From Raphanus sativus (lineage: Eukaryota > Streptophyta > Magnoliopsida > Brassicales > Brassicaceae): a DNA stretch of 64,000 bases. Positions 22,727-34,739 of this stretch are shown here, one piece after another (within the stretch, counting starts at the first letter, position 1; each line of letters starts with the position of its first letter). Under the pieces are notes generated by a model. The model made no database searches. It was given only the letters and a program-made list of their open reading frames with translations, and was not told the origin of the DNA. The stretch lies in contig NC_079515.1 of assembly GCF_000801105.2 (NCBI RefSeq), positions 36,417,407-36,481,406 on the forward strand. The letters are read 5' to 3'. The position numbers and the translations under genes were made by a program.

Positions 22727-23356
22727 TTATTTAAGTTAGATTATTTCCTTGATAACTAGTACTAATGAATTTTTTTCTACTATCTTTCTAGTGTCTTTAT
22801 TACGGATTTAACGTTTTTCGTTAAATGCCATAGACGGTTTTGACCGGCAAAAAACATGTTACAGAGAGAAGTCATAGCCTTGCAAAATGGGACCGAATCA
22901 GCCTTGTGGTTCGTCTCTCATACGGCGTTGACTCCTCTACTCCAGTCGTGGAGCCCAAAACGATTTTAGACTTGTAAACTAAGCTTTAACTTCTATCCTT
23001 AATGGTGGACACTAAAGTTTCCGCGTCAGGAAATACTTCGTTCAATCGGTCTTGTCTTGTGATATTAGAAAGCAATGCAATAAACTGAAAGTCTTGATGG
23101 GAAAAGACTAGTATCTAATCTACTGATACGTGTCGAAAGACCTACTGAAAATCAACGGCTTAGATTGATTTCTTAATAAGGAGAAGAACCTTCTACTGTC
23201 AACTGGATACACGGACCTGTCAATGTAAGATTATAGTAATAGCTTTGAAGCTTCCGTTACATAATATTTTACGCGTTAGATATATTTATCCATCACTACA
23301 TTCCATTTTAGACGAAAACAACAATTTAAACTCCTCTTCTCTTCTCTCTCTGCACA

Positions 23357-24478
23357 ATGGCGAATCTGACCTTAGAGCTCAACATCTACTCTGCAAAGGA
23401 TCTTGAAAATGTCAACCTTATCACCAAGATGGACGTATACGCTGTCGTTTGGATCAACGGCGATGATTCTCAGAAGAACCGCAAGGAGAAAACAGCCGTT
23501 GACCGAACCGGAGGATCTGAGCATACGTGGAATCACGCCGTCAAGTTTTCCGTCGATCAAAGGTTAGCACGTGAAGACCGCCTGACCCTCGTCGTGAAAC
23601 TGGTATGCGATCGGATGTTCGGCGGCAAAGATCTCGGAGAAGTCCAAGTACCGGTTCTTGAAATGCTCAGTACTTCGCCGTCATTTAACGGCGATGGTAA
23701 CGGAAACGGAAACGGACAAGGGATGAGATTTGTAACGTATCAGGTGAGAACTCCCTCTGGGAAAGGTCAAGGTTCCTTAACTTTCTCGTACCGGTTCGAT
23801 GTGCCTTCGTTTAAACCGGATTTACCTGTACCACCGGTTCTACCGAGTCCGATTGATACAACGCCTGATCTTCCGCCGCCGCCGGCGATCTATCCTCCGC
23901 CGTCTGAAGCTGGTTTCTATCCATCGCTATCTTCAATTGGATATCCTCCGTCGTCTCAGCCGCAAGTATATCCCGCGCCACCGTGTCCGTACCCGTACCA
24001 GCAGCCGGTCACCGCTTACCCACCGTCTTCATCCACCTCGAATCTCTATCCGCCGCCGCCGTCTTACGGTTCTTCTCCGCAGCATCATTCCAACGTGTAC
24101 CCACCGCCGTCTTACGGTGGTTCTCCGCCGCATTATTTCAATGTGTATCCGCCGCCTCCCGATAAACCGGGTCATTCGTACCACCAAATGCAACCGTCAC
24201 ACTCGTTTCACGGGTATGCGCCGCCGCCTCCTGATAAACCGGGTCATGCGTACCACCAAATGCAGCCGTCACACTCGTTTCACGGGTATGGGCCCCCGTC
24301 TCCACAGACTCAGCATGGGTATTGTTATCCGCCGCCGCCGGGATACGGGCACGGTCATCCACCGACGCAAACGCCGCCGAGGAATAATAAGCCTGGGCTT
24401 GGGCTTGGAATGGGAGCTGGGCTTTTGGGAGGAGCATTGGGTGGGCTTTTACTCGGCGATTTAGTGTCCGACTTGTGA
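23357..24478 (+). CDS. C2-domain protein with proline-rich tail (SRC2-like group)
   Basis: Intronless 373-residue protein. Residues about 1-135 are a C2 domain of the plant SRC2/BAP type (LELNIYSAKDLENVNLITKM, with DVYAVVWI and the EHTWNHAVKF strand), expected to bind membranes. Several of the Asp residues used for Ca2+ in classical C2 domains are not obvious here. The middle is a long YPPP/PSYG-rich segment with two nearly identical 25-residue units (PPDKPGHSYHQMQPSHSFHG, period 75 bp, near 24151-24300). The end is a glycine-rich hydrophobic stretch (LGLGMGAGLLGGALGGLLLG) followed by DLVSDL, typical of SRC2-like proteins and possibly membrane-inserting. It corresponds in position to AT3G16510, a few residues longer through the repeat. 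Function in the plant is not established. Confidence 0.93.
   Translation: MANLTLELNIYSAKDLENVNLITKMDVYAVVWINGDDSQKNRKEKTAVDRTGGSEHTWNHAVKFSVDQRLAREDRLTLVVKLVCDRMFGGKDLGEVQVPVLEMLSTSPSFNGDGNGNGNGQGMRFVTYQVRTPSGKGQGSLTFSYRFDVPSFKPDLPVPPVLPSPIDTTPDLPPPPAIYPPPSEAGFYPSLSSIGYPPSSQPQVYPAPPCPYPYQQPVTAYPPSSSTSNLYPPPPSYGSSPQHHSNVYPPPSYGGSPPHYFNVYPPPPDKPGHSYHQMQPSHSFHGYAPPPPDKPGHAYHQMQPSHSFHGYGPPSPQTQHGYCYPPPPGYGHGHPPTQTPPRNNKPGLGLGMGAGLLGGALGGLLLGDLVSDL
24151..24300 (+). repeat. In-frame 75-bp duplication in the proline-rich tail
   Basis: Two units starting near 24151 and 24226 encode almost the same 25 residues (S/A and A/G changes only). Being a multiple of three, the duplication keeps the frame. 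Confidence 0.85.
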
Positions 24479-24648
24479 GACCTGAGAAGATATGTTTTCT
24501 TAATTATTTTTTCGTGTTGTCAATAATTCCAGTTGCGTGACATGACATATACTTGGTTTTGTTTTTGTTTTTGGTGGAGAACTCGTCTTCTTTTCTGTAG
24601 ATTGCAATTGTCAATGTGCATACAAGTCATAGGATATACGACGACCCT

Positions 24649-24668
24649 TTTTTTTTGTGCAACATACT
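24649..24668 (-). mobile_element. Possible micro-retroinsert, 20 bp
   Basis: Minus strand AGTATGTTGCACAAAAAAAA between 8-bp repeats ACGACCCT (24641-24648, 24669-24676). The short duplication makes it weaker, but it ends GTTGCACA-A(n) like the insert at 10114. Confidence 0.4.
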
Positions 24669-25521
24669 ACGACCCTAAATTACAAAAAAGAAAGCATATA
24701 CAATTTTATTCACCAATAGTGTCATATATGTGTTTAATAATAATGATAAAGTGTGCTCATTGCTGGAAGTGTGTTTAATCTAAAACCTTTAGAGATGCTG
24801 CTCACATTTTATTCTTTTTTTTAAACACTAGAGGATTCATTCATTACTAAACAGAGGAATACACAAGATGATGGGATACTACTTGGTAGTTTAGTCTAAG
24901 ATATGTATTTAAATAAATATATGTTGACTTAAAAAAATCACAGAACTAATGTAGATGGAATGTATAGCTAGCTAGTCATAGAATAATCAAGGGCTCATGG
25001 AACTTAATTAATGCTTAGACTGATTCAAGATATCAGCCAAATAACAGTAGGCTCTAAGCATTAAGTTCTTGACTTCCCCACCCCATATGAGAGACTACGA
25101 GCTCCTTATTATGGTTGATTGGTTGTTGTCGACGAAGTAAAACGAGTGACAGTGTGACACGCAAACTGATTTTTTTTATAATTTAAAAAATGAGGTATTA
25201 AGTCAGTAATGAATTTATTCACACCACAACCTGATCTCCATTTTCTTTTAATCTTCACTTCTTCCTTTTTCTCCCAGAGCAAACTAAAGTAAACCAAACA
25301 AAGCCCAGATAAACGTAGCTAATCTTGGTTTTGAGTTCAGCTTAAGTTTTATAAAAACCGAACAAATACTCAAATACAAGAAGCAGAAGCCATGCACGTC
25401 GTAGTAACAAACGTCAACTATTTCGGCCATGAAGTTAAGTAAAAAGTTGGGCCTGTTTTTTTATTGGTTATCCAAGTTGGGCCTGTCATCTGTTTGGATT
25501 TCGGCCATTTAGATTAGGCTT

Positions 25522-25546
25522 ACTGTGTTGTTCCCAAAAGAAAAAA
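25522..25546 (+). mobile_element. Micro-retroinsert, 25 bp
   Basis: ACTGTGTTGTTCCCAAAAG plus A6 between perfect 11-bp repeats AGATTAGGCTT (25511-25521, 25547-25557). Confidence 0.5.
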
Positions 25547-26917
25547 AGATTAGGCTTGTTGATAATATCGGAAATTTCTTTTTTTTTTTCCCGAAAAATA
25601 TGATAATTTAATTTTTTTTTACATAAGACAGAAAATTTTAGACTAAGTATTTAATTTAGACTATCAAAGTTTTAAGATAGTGCATTCATGTTTTATTCTA
25701 ATATTATTTTGGATAAATTAATCAATTTTAATTTGATAACAGAAGCATTAAAATATGACATAAAAATTTGAGGAAAATATTTAGAAATACACCAATCAAA
25801 TAAAAAACTAGAAGAGAATGCACAAACTTATGGAATGGAGTTCTTAGTTCCTAAAGTTAATGTTTGTTTTTGACCAAACAAATTGTTTGGTTTTTATGTA
25901 AGTATATTCTTACTGTCGTGTTTTGTTTATAATACAGACTTTGTGCCTATTATACACTGAAAACGACTGTACAAAAAAACAAAAAACAAAATAGATTGAT
26001 AGTACACCGAAAAACAAAAAAAAACCTACAAAATAATAGTTAGTGCATCAAATAATCTATTGATTTAGACAAATTTAAATATAAAAATAACCATCAGTTT
26101 ATATTTCTTAACGTGGTGAAATTCTGGAAAGAGCATCATTGGCACCACTATTCTCTTCTTTATCTTCCCTTTTTATTTTTCTCTTTCTCCTTTCATGATA
26201 TGACATTCATTTCACAAGGTGTTCTGTTTCTTTTCTCATGTGTCGGCACCTTTTAATTGGATTATTTGTAATTTTAATGACAGCCTTTGATTTCTTGTGC
26301 ATCTATTCACTTATACGGTTGTGATTGTAGGGCAAAATCTAACCTTATCGTACGAACTACAAATCTTGCGCAGCTGTAATATGTGACCCACTGTCTAATC
26401 TGTCAGCGCGGATCTGGTTTTGGTTTCTAAAATATTTATTTTATTTGCTGTATTTTCACTTTGAACCATGGTGAGATAAGAAAGTACGGTTAGGTTAGTT
26501 TGGCCAACCGCGCAGTTAAGGTTTGTCTCATAGCGAGGGAGAAAGTCACGGAGTTGGGTAAAACGGAGACAAGATATGACTAGCGACACACTCCTTCCTT
26601 GTTTTACCAAAATACCTTTTCCTTACTTGACCGGAACTCTTCACCCTCGTTTTTTCTTCATTGGCTCTACCGTAAATATCGCTGTCACACGTGGAAGAGA
26701 TATGCACATTCCGTTCCCTTTTTTTGCATATAAAAAAGCATATAAAATTATTTATTTTTGTTACTTTTTAAAAATGTTTATTTTGTGGTTTATGATGTTA
26801 TTTATATGAATTGATAAAAATAATTGATGATTAGGAAACAAATAGTTGTTTGTTTACTTGTTTGGGGAAACATATTAAATATTGCCCTTTCTCAAAAACA
26901 AAAACCTACTATTCTTA

Positions 26918-27004
26918 TACCATCGCAATCAACACGATGGAGTATTAAATATACCATCGCAATCCACACGATGGAGTATTAAATATACCATCGCAATCCA
27001 CACG
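26918..27004. repeat. 34-bp tandem repeat with internal palindrome
   Basis: Two and a half copies (26918, 26952, 26986). Each contains CCATCG and CGATGG as inverted arms around nine bases, so each unit can form a small stem. Confidence 0.85.
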
Positions 27005-27170
27005 TACGCATTGTTCTTAACTTTTGATAAAATTATTGATTAAGCTACCTAACAACTTGACAGCTTTTTTTTTTGTTTTCTTGTTGTTTATCAAGCTAAA
27101 TAAACAATTCACTGAGAGGACATGGAGATTTGTATGTATTCACACATCTTGAATTCACTCAGTTAATCTT

Positions 27171-27188
27171 TTTTTTTGCTAAAATTTG
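27171..27188 (-). mobile_element. Micro-retroinsert, 18 bp
   Basis: Minus strand CAAATTTTAGC plus A7 between perfect 15-bp repeats CACTCAGTTAATCTT (27156-27170, 27189-27203). Confidence 0.6.
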
Positions 27189-27277
27189 CACTCAGTTAAT
27201 CTTCTTATGCAGTTCCTCTATTATTAAATCAACAGGAAGATAGTATATACTATATAGTGAGCTATTGAAGTTCATTT

Positions 27278-28222
27278 TAGTGTCCGAATGGAACAGCGGG
27301 ACAAATGCGGTTCTCCCGCCACATGCAGTTCTCCCGCACTGCATTCACCATTCACTATTTTATTTTTGTAAAAGCAGTTCAAGCGGGAGATCTGCATGCA
27401 GTTCAATATTTGTTGTCTTTTTGTGGAAAAAGCAGGAGATCTGCATGCAGATCTCATCCGCTAACATTTGGTGATGTTGATCTGCTTTTTTTTTTGTCAA
27501 TAAATAACTTTGTTACAACATATAACTTTAAAATATATTTATCTAATCTTATGAATATAATATTTTTACTTTATTTTATTTACAACTTTAATAATACAAA
27601 ATTATCATTCTCTACTTGTTATTTTTTGTCATATAGTTTTTACTTTTTAAAATAATCATTTTAATATAATACATATTTCAATATATTATGTATATCTATA
27701 GTAATATAATTTAAATATGTATACTAATGTAAGAGATGTATATTTTGTATCACGCAAATATATGGTAATATAATTTAAATATGTATACTTATGAAGAGAG
27801 ATGTATATTTCATTTATATACTTAATTATGATATGTATTATGAAAATATATAGTAATATAATTGAAATATGAACAATAATGGAAGATATATATCATTAAA
27901 TTTTTATTTTAAAATTGTGACATTATGGATTTAGTGCAATAATTTTTGTTATTTATATATTATATTTATATATTATATACTTTGATATATTTTATTATAA
28001 TCTTTTAAACATTTAATCTACTTTATTTGGATTTTTTTCATTTAAAACTATAATAACTGTTTGTTCTGATTGTTCCGCATTTCTCCGGCATGTTCTGTAC
28101 TTCTCCTGCTTGATCTGCACTTTTCCAGCTTGATCTGCTTGATCTGCACTTCTCCTGCTTGATCCGCTTAATCCGCTTGATCTGCACTGCTTGAACCGCT
28201 TTTACCATTCGAAGCCTTACTA
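27278..28222. mobile_element. hAT-like non-autonomous DNA transposon, 0.95 kb
   Basis: The ends are imperfect inverted repeats: left TAGTGTCCGAATGGAACAGC and, on the reverse strand, right TAGTAAGGCTTCGAATGGTA. Subterminal zones 150-200 bp long are packed with short repeated motifs: CTGCATGCAGATCT and GTTCTCCCGC on the left, CTTGATCTGCACT and CTTCTCCTGC on the right. The interior is extremely AT-rich with no transposase. TAG-type ends and subterminal repeats fit hAT, but I see no 8-bp target duplication, so the class is tentative. Confidence 0.5.
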
Positions 28223-28439
28223 TGCGACCAATAAAAAATGTGTTTAAAAGCATGGGGATATGTGTCTCATGGATAGTGGATATGAGTGATCCTCAAATCA
28301 TGGGATCTTCCGTAGTTTCTTTATTGTGTTACCCATATTTTAGTTGTTTTTATTGATCCCCCAAAAATTGTTCTTCTTTTCTGGGGTCAAGTTGTTTATT
28401 GGATTTATGCATTTAGTTATTTCTTAATTCGTAAATACT

Positions 28440-28678
28440 ACTTTCTCCGTTTCAGATTAGGTGTCATTCTAGGAAAAAAATTCGTATCAAAATAAGTATC
28501 GTTTTAGAATTTCAATGCAAAATTTATGAATAAGATTCTTCAGTTTATTTTCTATTGGTTGAAATGTGGTTAGGTGTATAGGTAATTGTCTCTTTATCTT
28601 GGAAATATATAAAATCAGATGTTTTATAAATATGTGTGCGTAAGTATAGAACGACAAATAAAATGAAACGGAAAGATT
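28440..28678. mobile_element. Stowaway-like MITE
   Basis: Left end TTTCTCCGTTTCAGATTAGG and reverse-strand right end AATCTTTCCGTTTCATTTTA are related inverted repeats. GTGTCATTCTAG/AACGAC arms are typical of crucifer elements with CTCCGTTTC ends. Confidence 0.6.
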
Positions 28679-29109
28679 ACTATTTGTTTATAAACTTGAA
28701 ACCACGCTTTGCTTCTTTCACTAGAGAACTCTTAATTACCAATATTTGAGGCAGAAAAAAAGATAGGTGGCATGTCTTCTACTCCAAGAAAGTATTCTAA
28801 AATCGTTTTTTACTGTGTTTCTTTAATGCCAAGAAAAGTTACCCGTTTCTCTGTAACACGCAATTGTTTATGGATTTCATCTTTTGGGGTTTAGCAGTAA
28901 AAGTGGAGTCATTATCTGCTTTCCCCTTTTTCTGGCTTTTTGCTTAATAATCGGCTCTTCTGCATACAAATCCAAAATTTCTTTTCTCTGTATTCTTATT
29001 TTTTTTTCTCATCTCGTCCCTCTCAGAACCTTGAGAGAGAGCCCACCATACCTTGCACGAGAGAGAGAAAAAGAGCCAAGGAACAAAAAAAAACAAAGCA
29101 TTGATTTTG

Positions 29110-29118
29110 TATAAAATA
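29110..29118 (+). promoter_or_regulatory. TATA box of the IAA26-like gene
   Basis: TATAAAATA about 240 bp upstream of the ATG, with a pyrimidine-rich leader between. Confidence 0.45.
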
Positions 29119-29354
29119 CCACCACTTGTCTTACCATACCTTCATTGTATCTCTCGGTCTGAGTTTTTTTGGAGATTGTTTCTTTCTTAGAGGGTTCTCA
29201 GGTTTCTTTTCCTTAATAGGTTTATCAGGGTTTTGTGAATCTCTGTCACACACCTCTCCTCTTGTTAGGAAGTTACAGTAAATTTTGATCTATTTCAAGC
29301 AAATTATCAGTTTTTTAAGTTTGGACTCTTCTTGCGTTGTAACCAAGAAAATCA

Positions 29355-30640
29355 ATGGAGAGTTGTCCAAGAAACAGAGAAACATGTCCTAAGCTCCTTG
29401 ATTTGATTCCTCGAGGAAGAAAATGGCACCAAGAAGAGAAGAACAACACAGATCACGAACACAAACTTGAGCTAAGGCTTGCGCCACCCGGTGGTGATGA
29501 AGAAGATCATTATGCCGTTAACAAGAAAAATATAGAGACAAGAAACAACAACATCGTGAAGGAAGCTGAAGACAAACCCATCTTCAATGGCGGAAACCAT
29601 TCCTCTGCTTCCAACAAAACAATTTATACTCCTCACATCTCTCACAAAAGGTGTCTTACTTTAATAAAAAATATTCTCTAAAACTGCTTTGCTCTGTTTT
29701 ACTCTGTTTTGCTCTGTTTTTTCTTTTTTTTTTGCGTTTGTTATTGACATATTTCTTTTTACTGTATGGTAAAAAGAACTGCGCCTGGTCCAGTGGTGGG
29801 TTGGCCTCCGGTTCGTTCGTTCAGAAAAAATCTAGCGAGCACAAGCTCTTCAAAGCTCGGAAACGAATCCTCCCTTGGAGGTCAAGTCAACAAGAATAGT
29901 GATGGTGAAAAGCAAGTCCAACCTAAAAGGGAAGGAATGTTTGTAAAGATCAACATGGATAGTGTTCTTATTGGTAGAAAAATTGATCTCAATGCTTACA
30001 ATAGCTACAAACAGCTCTCTTTTGCCGTGGACAAACTCTTCAGAGGTCTACTAGCAGGTTAAATCTTGATTCCAAATCTTTGTTATTTATAGTATGGTTC
30101 TTGTTTAATTGAGTGTGCGTTTATGTGTATGTTGTTTGTTGTAGCTCAAAGAGAGAACTCTGGTGGTGAAGGAGAAGAGAAACCGATCATTAATTCACTG
30201 GATGGTAAAGGAGAATTTACTTTAACTTATGAAGACAATGAAGGGGACAAGATGCTTGTTGGGGATGTTCCTTGGCAGTAAGAATCTTTTCTACCTTTTC
30301 TTCTCTGAATCTGATTCAGTGTTTTTCAGAATCAGATTCCTATATCACAAAACAACAAAATAAGTATACAGTATACCTTTTTGTTAGTGTTTTCTCAAAT
30401 TAATTATCCTTTACGAAATGAATGTAAGCTAACTATTCTTTTCATCTCAGCATGTTCATTTCATCCGTGAAGAGACTGCGTGTGATTAAAAGCTCTGAGA
30501 TTTCATCTGCCTTGAGATGTAAGCTTTTAGGTTCTTATGTGTTAAGTTTTATGTTAAGATGATTTATAGTCTCATAACTGGGGAAGTGTTCATCTGTATT
30601 TGCAGTTGGATGCAGTAAGCAGCAGAAGTTGAGGACTTGA
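29355..30640 (+). CDS. IAA26: Aux/IAA auxin-response repressor, IAA26-like
   Basis: Nuclear co-receptor and repressor of auxin signalling; it binds ARFs and is destroyed through TIR1/AFB when auxin is present. Five exons (29355-29650, 29777-30057, 30145-30277, 30451-30518, 30606-30640) give 270 residues; Arabidopsis IAA26 has 269. Domain I holds the TOPLESS-recruiting EAR motif LELRLAPPG (38-46). Domain II is the degron [13 protein letters not shown] (from residue 105) with the GWPPV core intact. The PB1 domain (III/IV) begins [20 protein letters not shown] with its invariant Lys, and the acidic end reads [11 protein letters not shown]. Exon 3 to 4 joins as DVPWHMF. The basic [10 protein letters not shown] serves as a nuclear signal. 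IAA26 (PAP1) is also known as a target of tobamovirus replicase. AT3G16500 position; intact. Confidence 0.95.
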
Positions 30641-32668
30641 AAGTCTTGTACAAACTTCTGTTTTGAGCCAGAGGGTCGAAGAGTTTTCAATTTGTACATA
30701 TGGTTTTTGTTATGTATAAGAGATAATCATTAGTTTTGTCCAGATAGGAATTTGATCTGATCTGATCTGATATATCTTCCCATGTCTTTAAGTAGCGATA
30801 TCTTTAGGGAAGATACTTGGAACATAATCATCATCTCATGTCTACAAAACTCTCTGAATAAATGAAGTTTTTATTCTCTGTAAAAGCTATTTTTTAATTT
30901 TGGTTCCAACTTTAGTATAATCATGTAAGAAGCTGAGAATGAGTGGCCATTATTGAATATTTTCTTTAATCTTGAGTGTATATAAGATTAAAAGTTGAAA
31001 CCGAAAAAAAAGTCTTTCAGAATGATCAGTCCATATCAATCATTTTGGTGGCTATCGTCTCTTTTGTTATTGTGCAGAGTTTAGCAGCTTTGTTGTTCGC
31101 ACTATATACATTGTATGTAACACATTTTGCACTATCTGTCAACATTGGACCGTTTCTCGGTGGATATACTGAAACATCACAGAGAAAATTGTTTGAGTTA
31201 AAAGAAAATTTGTTTGAGTTGTTAGCACATTGTTTTCGTGATAATATTTTTTCATCTAATCTATTAATTTAGAGTCCTAAGATTTTATCAAACAAAAATG
31301 TAGCGTTTTATCGATCGTTAATTTAACCGATCGTATGTCAAGGCCGAAAGTCGGCCCCATACATCGAGTAGGGTTTTATTCTCAAATGGACCTTACAAGT
31401 TAGGTCATCGACTCTCAAAACAACCACACACATTTGAAGATTTTAACAAATGGTACTTTTCAATAATTCTTGAGGAGAGGATAAGGGGATTAGTTTTATG
31501 TTACCACTAGAGAACTTGGTAGCACCTAAATACATTATTATTTCAAATGATTATAAAATATTAATACCTCCTATTGCTAGTACCTACAACGCTGTATATA
31601 CAGTGAAACTTATTTCTCCGACATAATCTTTAACCATAGAGAACACTTGACGAATATATCTTGAAAAACAGTAGGAAATTTGGCCCACATTAAGAAAAGC
31701 AGTAAGATTCTTAGATATATATCCTCTGTTACACTAGTCATAATTTGCCTTATCTACAATATGAATAATATATCCGTATATGTATGTGTATTGTGGTGAT
31801 AAGAAGTCAGTTATTCATGGACCAGCTCTCATATTCTAGGCGCAACAAATGTTTCAATACTGATCACTGACTAAGTTGTAATTTTGCTGAGTTAGGGGGC
31901 TTGACGTTGATCAATATGCATTTATAACTTTTCTCCATACGTATGTTCAGTTTTTTTTCTCAATTATGCATACTATGTGATTACAGTTATTAACATGAAA
32001 TATTTTCAGTAAAAAACATGAAATATATGAATATTGAGAACGGAAACTCAAAAGCAGTACTGATCATGGCTATTGACAAGGACACAAGATTCTCCAATAT
32101 ATAAAGAATTCACCAAGTGGAGGCGCCCATAACTGTTGAATTGTTGACAAGTACATATTATTGTTTCTAAGGAAATAATGAAATTGAGGGTTGAAATCCT
32201 TCTCATTAATGTATATCCCACATGATGGCCCTTTGCACATGTCAAAATTTTTTTTTCTTTAAACGTGTATATGAACAACGCAGCGGAATGATGCAATGCA
32301 AGTTTATGGGAATGTTCTTCTCGACACTCACGAGCCAAAGAAAATAATCTTCTTAATATTTGGACGTGAATATATAAGAAGAATTGACATTGGCCTAACC
32401 AGCTTAATGTGTGCTTACGTAACTAGGTATAAACTGAATATATTATAAGGTGAAAGAGGGTTAAAAAAAAAACTTTTTTTAAGTTGTGATGGACCTATCG
32501 GATTACTTGTGTGCTCATAATGTATATGTATAATCATTGAGTTATATGAAAAATATTTCTATTGGTAATGATCTCTCCTAGCAATCGAGTGCTTCTAGAA
32601 ACATCATTTTGACATATTATAGGTTAAGACTTATTCGCTTCATCAGTTAAAACATTCAGAAGGTTGCT

Positions 32669-32693
32669 TTTTTTTTTTTTTTTGTAAACCCAA
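32669..32693 (-). mobile_element. Micro-retroinsert, 25 bp
   Basis: Minus strand TTGGGTTTAC plus A15 between 15-bp repeats ATTCAGAAGGTTGCT and ATTCAGAAGTTTGCT (one mismatch). It shares the GTTTAC-A(n) end with 8399 and 48392. Confidence 0.65.
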
Positions 32694-32740
32694 ATTCAGA
32701 AGTTTGCTATATCCTCCTTTATATATGTGTGTAAATTTAT

Positions 32741-32983
32741 TCAAGTAGAAATATGGTTCCAGAAGGGTAGTATTGTAAATCCAAGCGAAGAACATGGAAG
32801 TTTATGAAAAAGAAACGACTTATGTCTTCTTATTGTTGTATCTACTTCCTCGGAACGAAGCAAGAGACAAAGTGAGGATACTGGATTTGGCAAGGAAGAT
32901 GAAGAAGCAGCAGAAGCAGAGGTCCCTGAGAGATGGCCTGAAAAGAAACCTTTAAAGAATCCCAATGTCATAAAAGGGGTCAT
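32741..32983 (-). CDS. Hypothetical short ORF, 80 codons
   Basis: Starts at an ATG and stays open with near-neutral composition in an AT-rich region. The protein is Ser/Leu-rich (GTSASAASSSSLPNPVSSLC) with no domain, signal peptide or family that I recognise. It could equally be the exon of a decayed gene or chance. Confidence 0.15.
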   Translation of the reverse strand: MTPFMTLGFFKGFFSGHLSGTSASAASSSSLPNPVSSLCLLLRSEEVDTTIRRHKSFLFHKLPCSSLGFTILPFWNHIST

Positions 32984-33112
32984 GGCACACAGGGTTTATT
33001 CAGGCAAAAGAAGAATTTAAAAGAAAAGGTATATATATATGTAGACTTCGATCAAAACAAAAAAAAATATATATATATAGACATAAAACTGAACTTTATA
33101 CATTTTAACGTT

Positions 33113-33120
33113 TTTTTTTA
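33113..33120 (-). mobile_element. Possible micro-retroinsert, 8 bp
   Basis: TTTTTTTA between perfect 15-bp repeats ATACATTTTAACGTT (33098-33112, 33121-33135). The duplication is clear; the insert is too short to identify. Confidence 0.45.
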
Positions 33121-34669
33121 ATACATTTTAACGTTAATTAGTATGTTGATCTGGATGCGTTCTTGTGCAGCATGTATTAGCATAGATATGGAACTTGAAG
33201 CTCATTTCGATTATAACATTAAAGTTCATAACAATCGGATTCAACGCATATTGACAAGGTTTCGTTTAGCTGTTCATTTTTAAGTTTGTTGGATACCTTG
33301 AATTTATTTATCAAGTTCGACTTTCGAATGAGTGCATATTCTTTTATAAATTTAAAATTCATTGATTAGCAGAAAATAAGATTGGCTATAGCTAGCAGAG
33401 AGAATGAAACTTGTAAAGAAATAGAAAATATAGGATTCTAGGTTAGCTGAACCACGTACGAAGGAGGTCTTCCAATATGTGAGAATTGTTGTTGTGGAAA
33501 GAGGATATCCGAAGGTGATATGAGAAGATGGAATTTATTTTGCTTTTCGTTACTTTAGAGATAGATATCGGTTCAAAATGTGTGGTTTTAAAGCTATTAA
33601 TGGCATTTCAAGAAAAAAAATCTACTAATGAAAACATAAGAGCATGTCTAACCTACTTCTATATTATTTTTGAAAAAAAATTATATAAATGGTTTTACTT
33701 TAGTGTATGTCTATGTAATAATGTTCTTTTATTTTTAGGAAAATATATTATTTTCATTTCTATATTCAAACATGAACGAAACTAATCTTGTTTCAGTACA
33801 AAAATAATGATGGGTTGTAAATAGTGTAAACTTCGTATTATTGTATAAGGGTTGTAGATGATCTAACCAATTTTACTAATTTCTTTCTCTTCTTTTACCG
33901 TGGATAAAAAGAGATATGAACGTATATTCATAAACTTGGAGATATATATATTTTTTTGTTTTGTTTTGTTTTGTTTGGAATGAGAATGTGCGTGTTCGAT
34001 CGCTGGTCTATAGTATAAGACGAATTGGAGCTATATATTGGAAGAGTCTTATAGTTAAAAGTAGAGATGTCATGTTCGCGTCTCAGCAGCTATAGCTGTA
34101 GATAGAGAATTTAGCAATCAAATATTATCCTGGTCCAGAGAATTTATGAGTTTTGGTTCATAATTTTAAAATTAAAATATAAATAATAGTAAAAATAAAA
34201 GGAATCTGATGTGTGAAACTAATGGTAAACGTACTAAAAAGTACTAAAACATTTTTATCGTGTGTAATCAAATTTATAATGCAAGTCGTCCGTTCCCCGT
34301 CAGATCGGACTCATCTCCCAAACTACATTCTAGTGGGCTGTAGTCGGACAACGTAATGGCTTATGCATGGAGGTTCACAATTCGTCTCACCTGGAATGGT
34401 TCTAAACTTCTAATATATGCTTAATATTTTTTACTAGTAAGGATGAAAACTGTGACACTTAGAAAGTACCAGTGCTGGCTGAACTTGTCCTAATAGAGTT
34501 CATCGTCCAAAATATCAAGACTCGTCTTATACGGATTGGACGAGACCGGTACGGCAAATCCCTTTTTTAGTTTTAACTATGTAGCTGGATCATGTCACAA
34601 ATCTACATTTTTGTTCATTTTAGATGAAAAAGATAGATAGTCTCTTGAGTTGTTTATTTGTCTCGTTAA

Positions 34670-34739
34670 GTGAAGTCATTGATCAGTTTTCTTACTAAAA
34701 TTATATATTTTGGTACCGTGAAGTCATTGATCAGTTTTC
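34670..34739. repeat. 22-bp direct repeat, 26-bp spacer
   Basis: GTGAAGTCATTGATCAGTTT plus TC occurs at 34670-34691 and 34718-34739. The spacer has no A-tail, so a plain duplication is as likely as an insertion footprint. Confidence 0.8.

Larger units (their letters stand above)
20633..23356. other. Spacer between RALF and C2 genes
   Basis: No gene seen; contains two Stowaway-like MITEs (21597, 22487). The 22264-22467 stretch is open on the plus strand but unrecognised. Promoters of the divergent RALF and C2 genes lie at the two ends. Confidence 0.6.
24479..29354. other. Spacer between C2 and IAA26 genes
   Basis: No gene seen. It holds micro-retroinserts (24649, 25522, 27171), a 34-bp tandem repeat (26918), a hAT-like element (27278-28222), a MITE-like repeat (28440) and the IAA26 promoter. 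A slightly GC-richer island at 26390-26700 is open in both directions for about 70 codons but is unrecognised. Confidence 0.6.

Noticed and set aside
23799..24464. 221-codon Arg/His-rich frame inside the C2 gene
   Set aside because: Frame-shifted shadow of the Pro-rich repeat coding region.
34670..34739. Micro-retroinsert between 22-bp direct repeats
   Set aside because: The 26-bp spacer lacks an A-tail at its ends, so it was left as a plain duplication.
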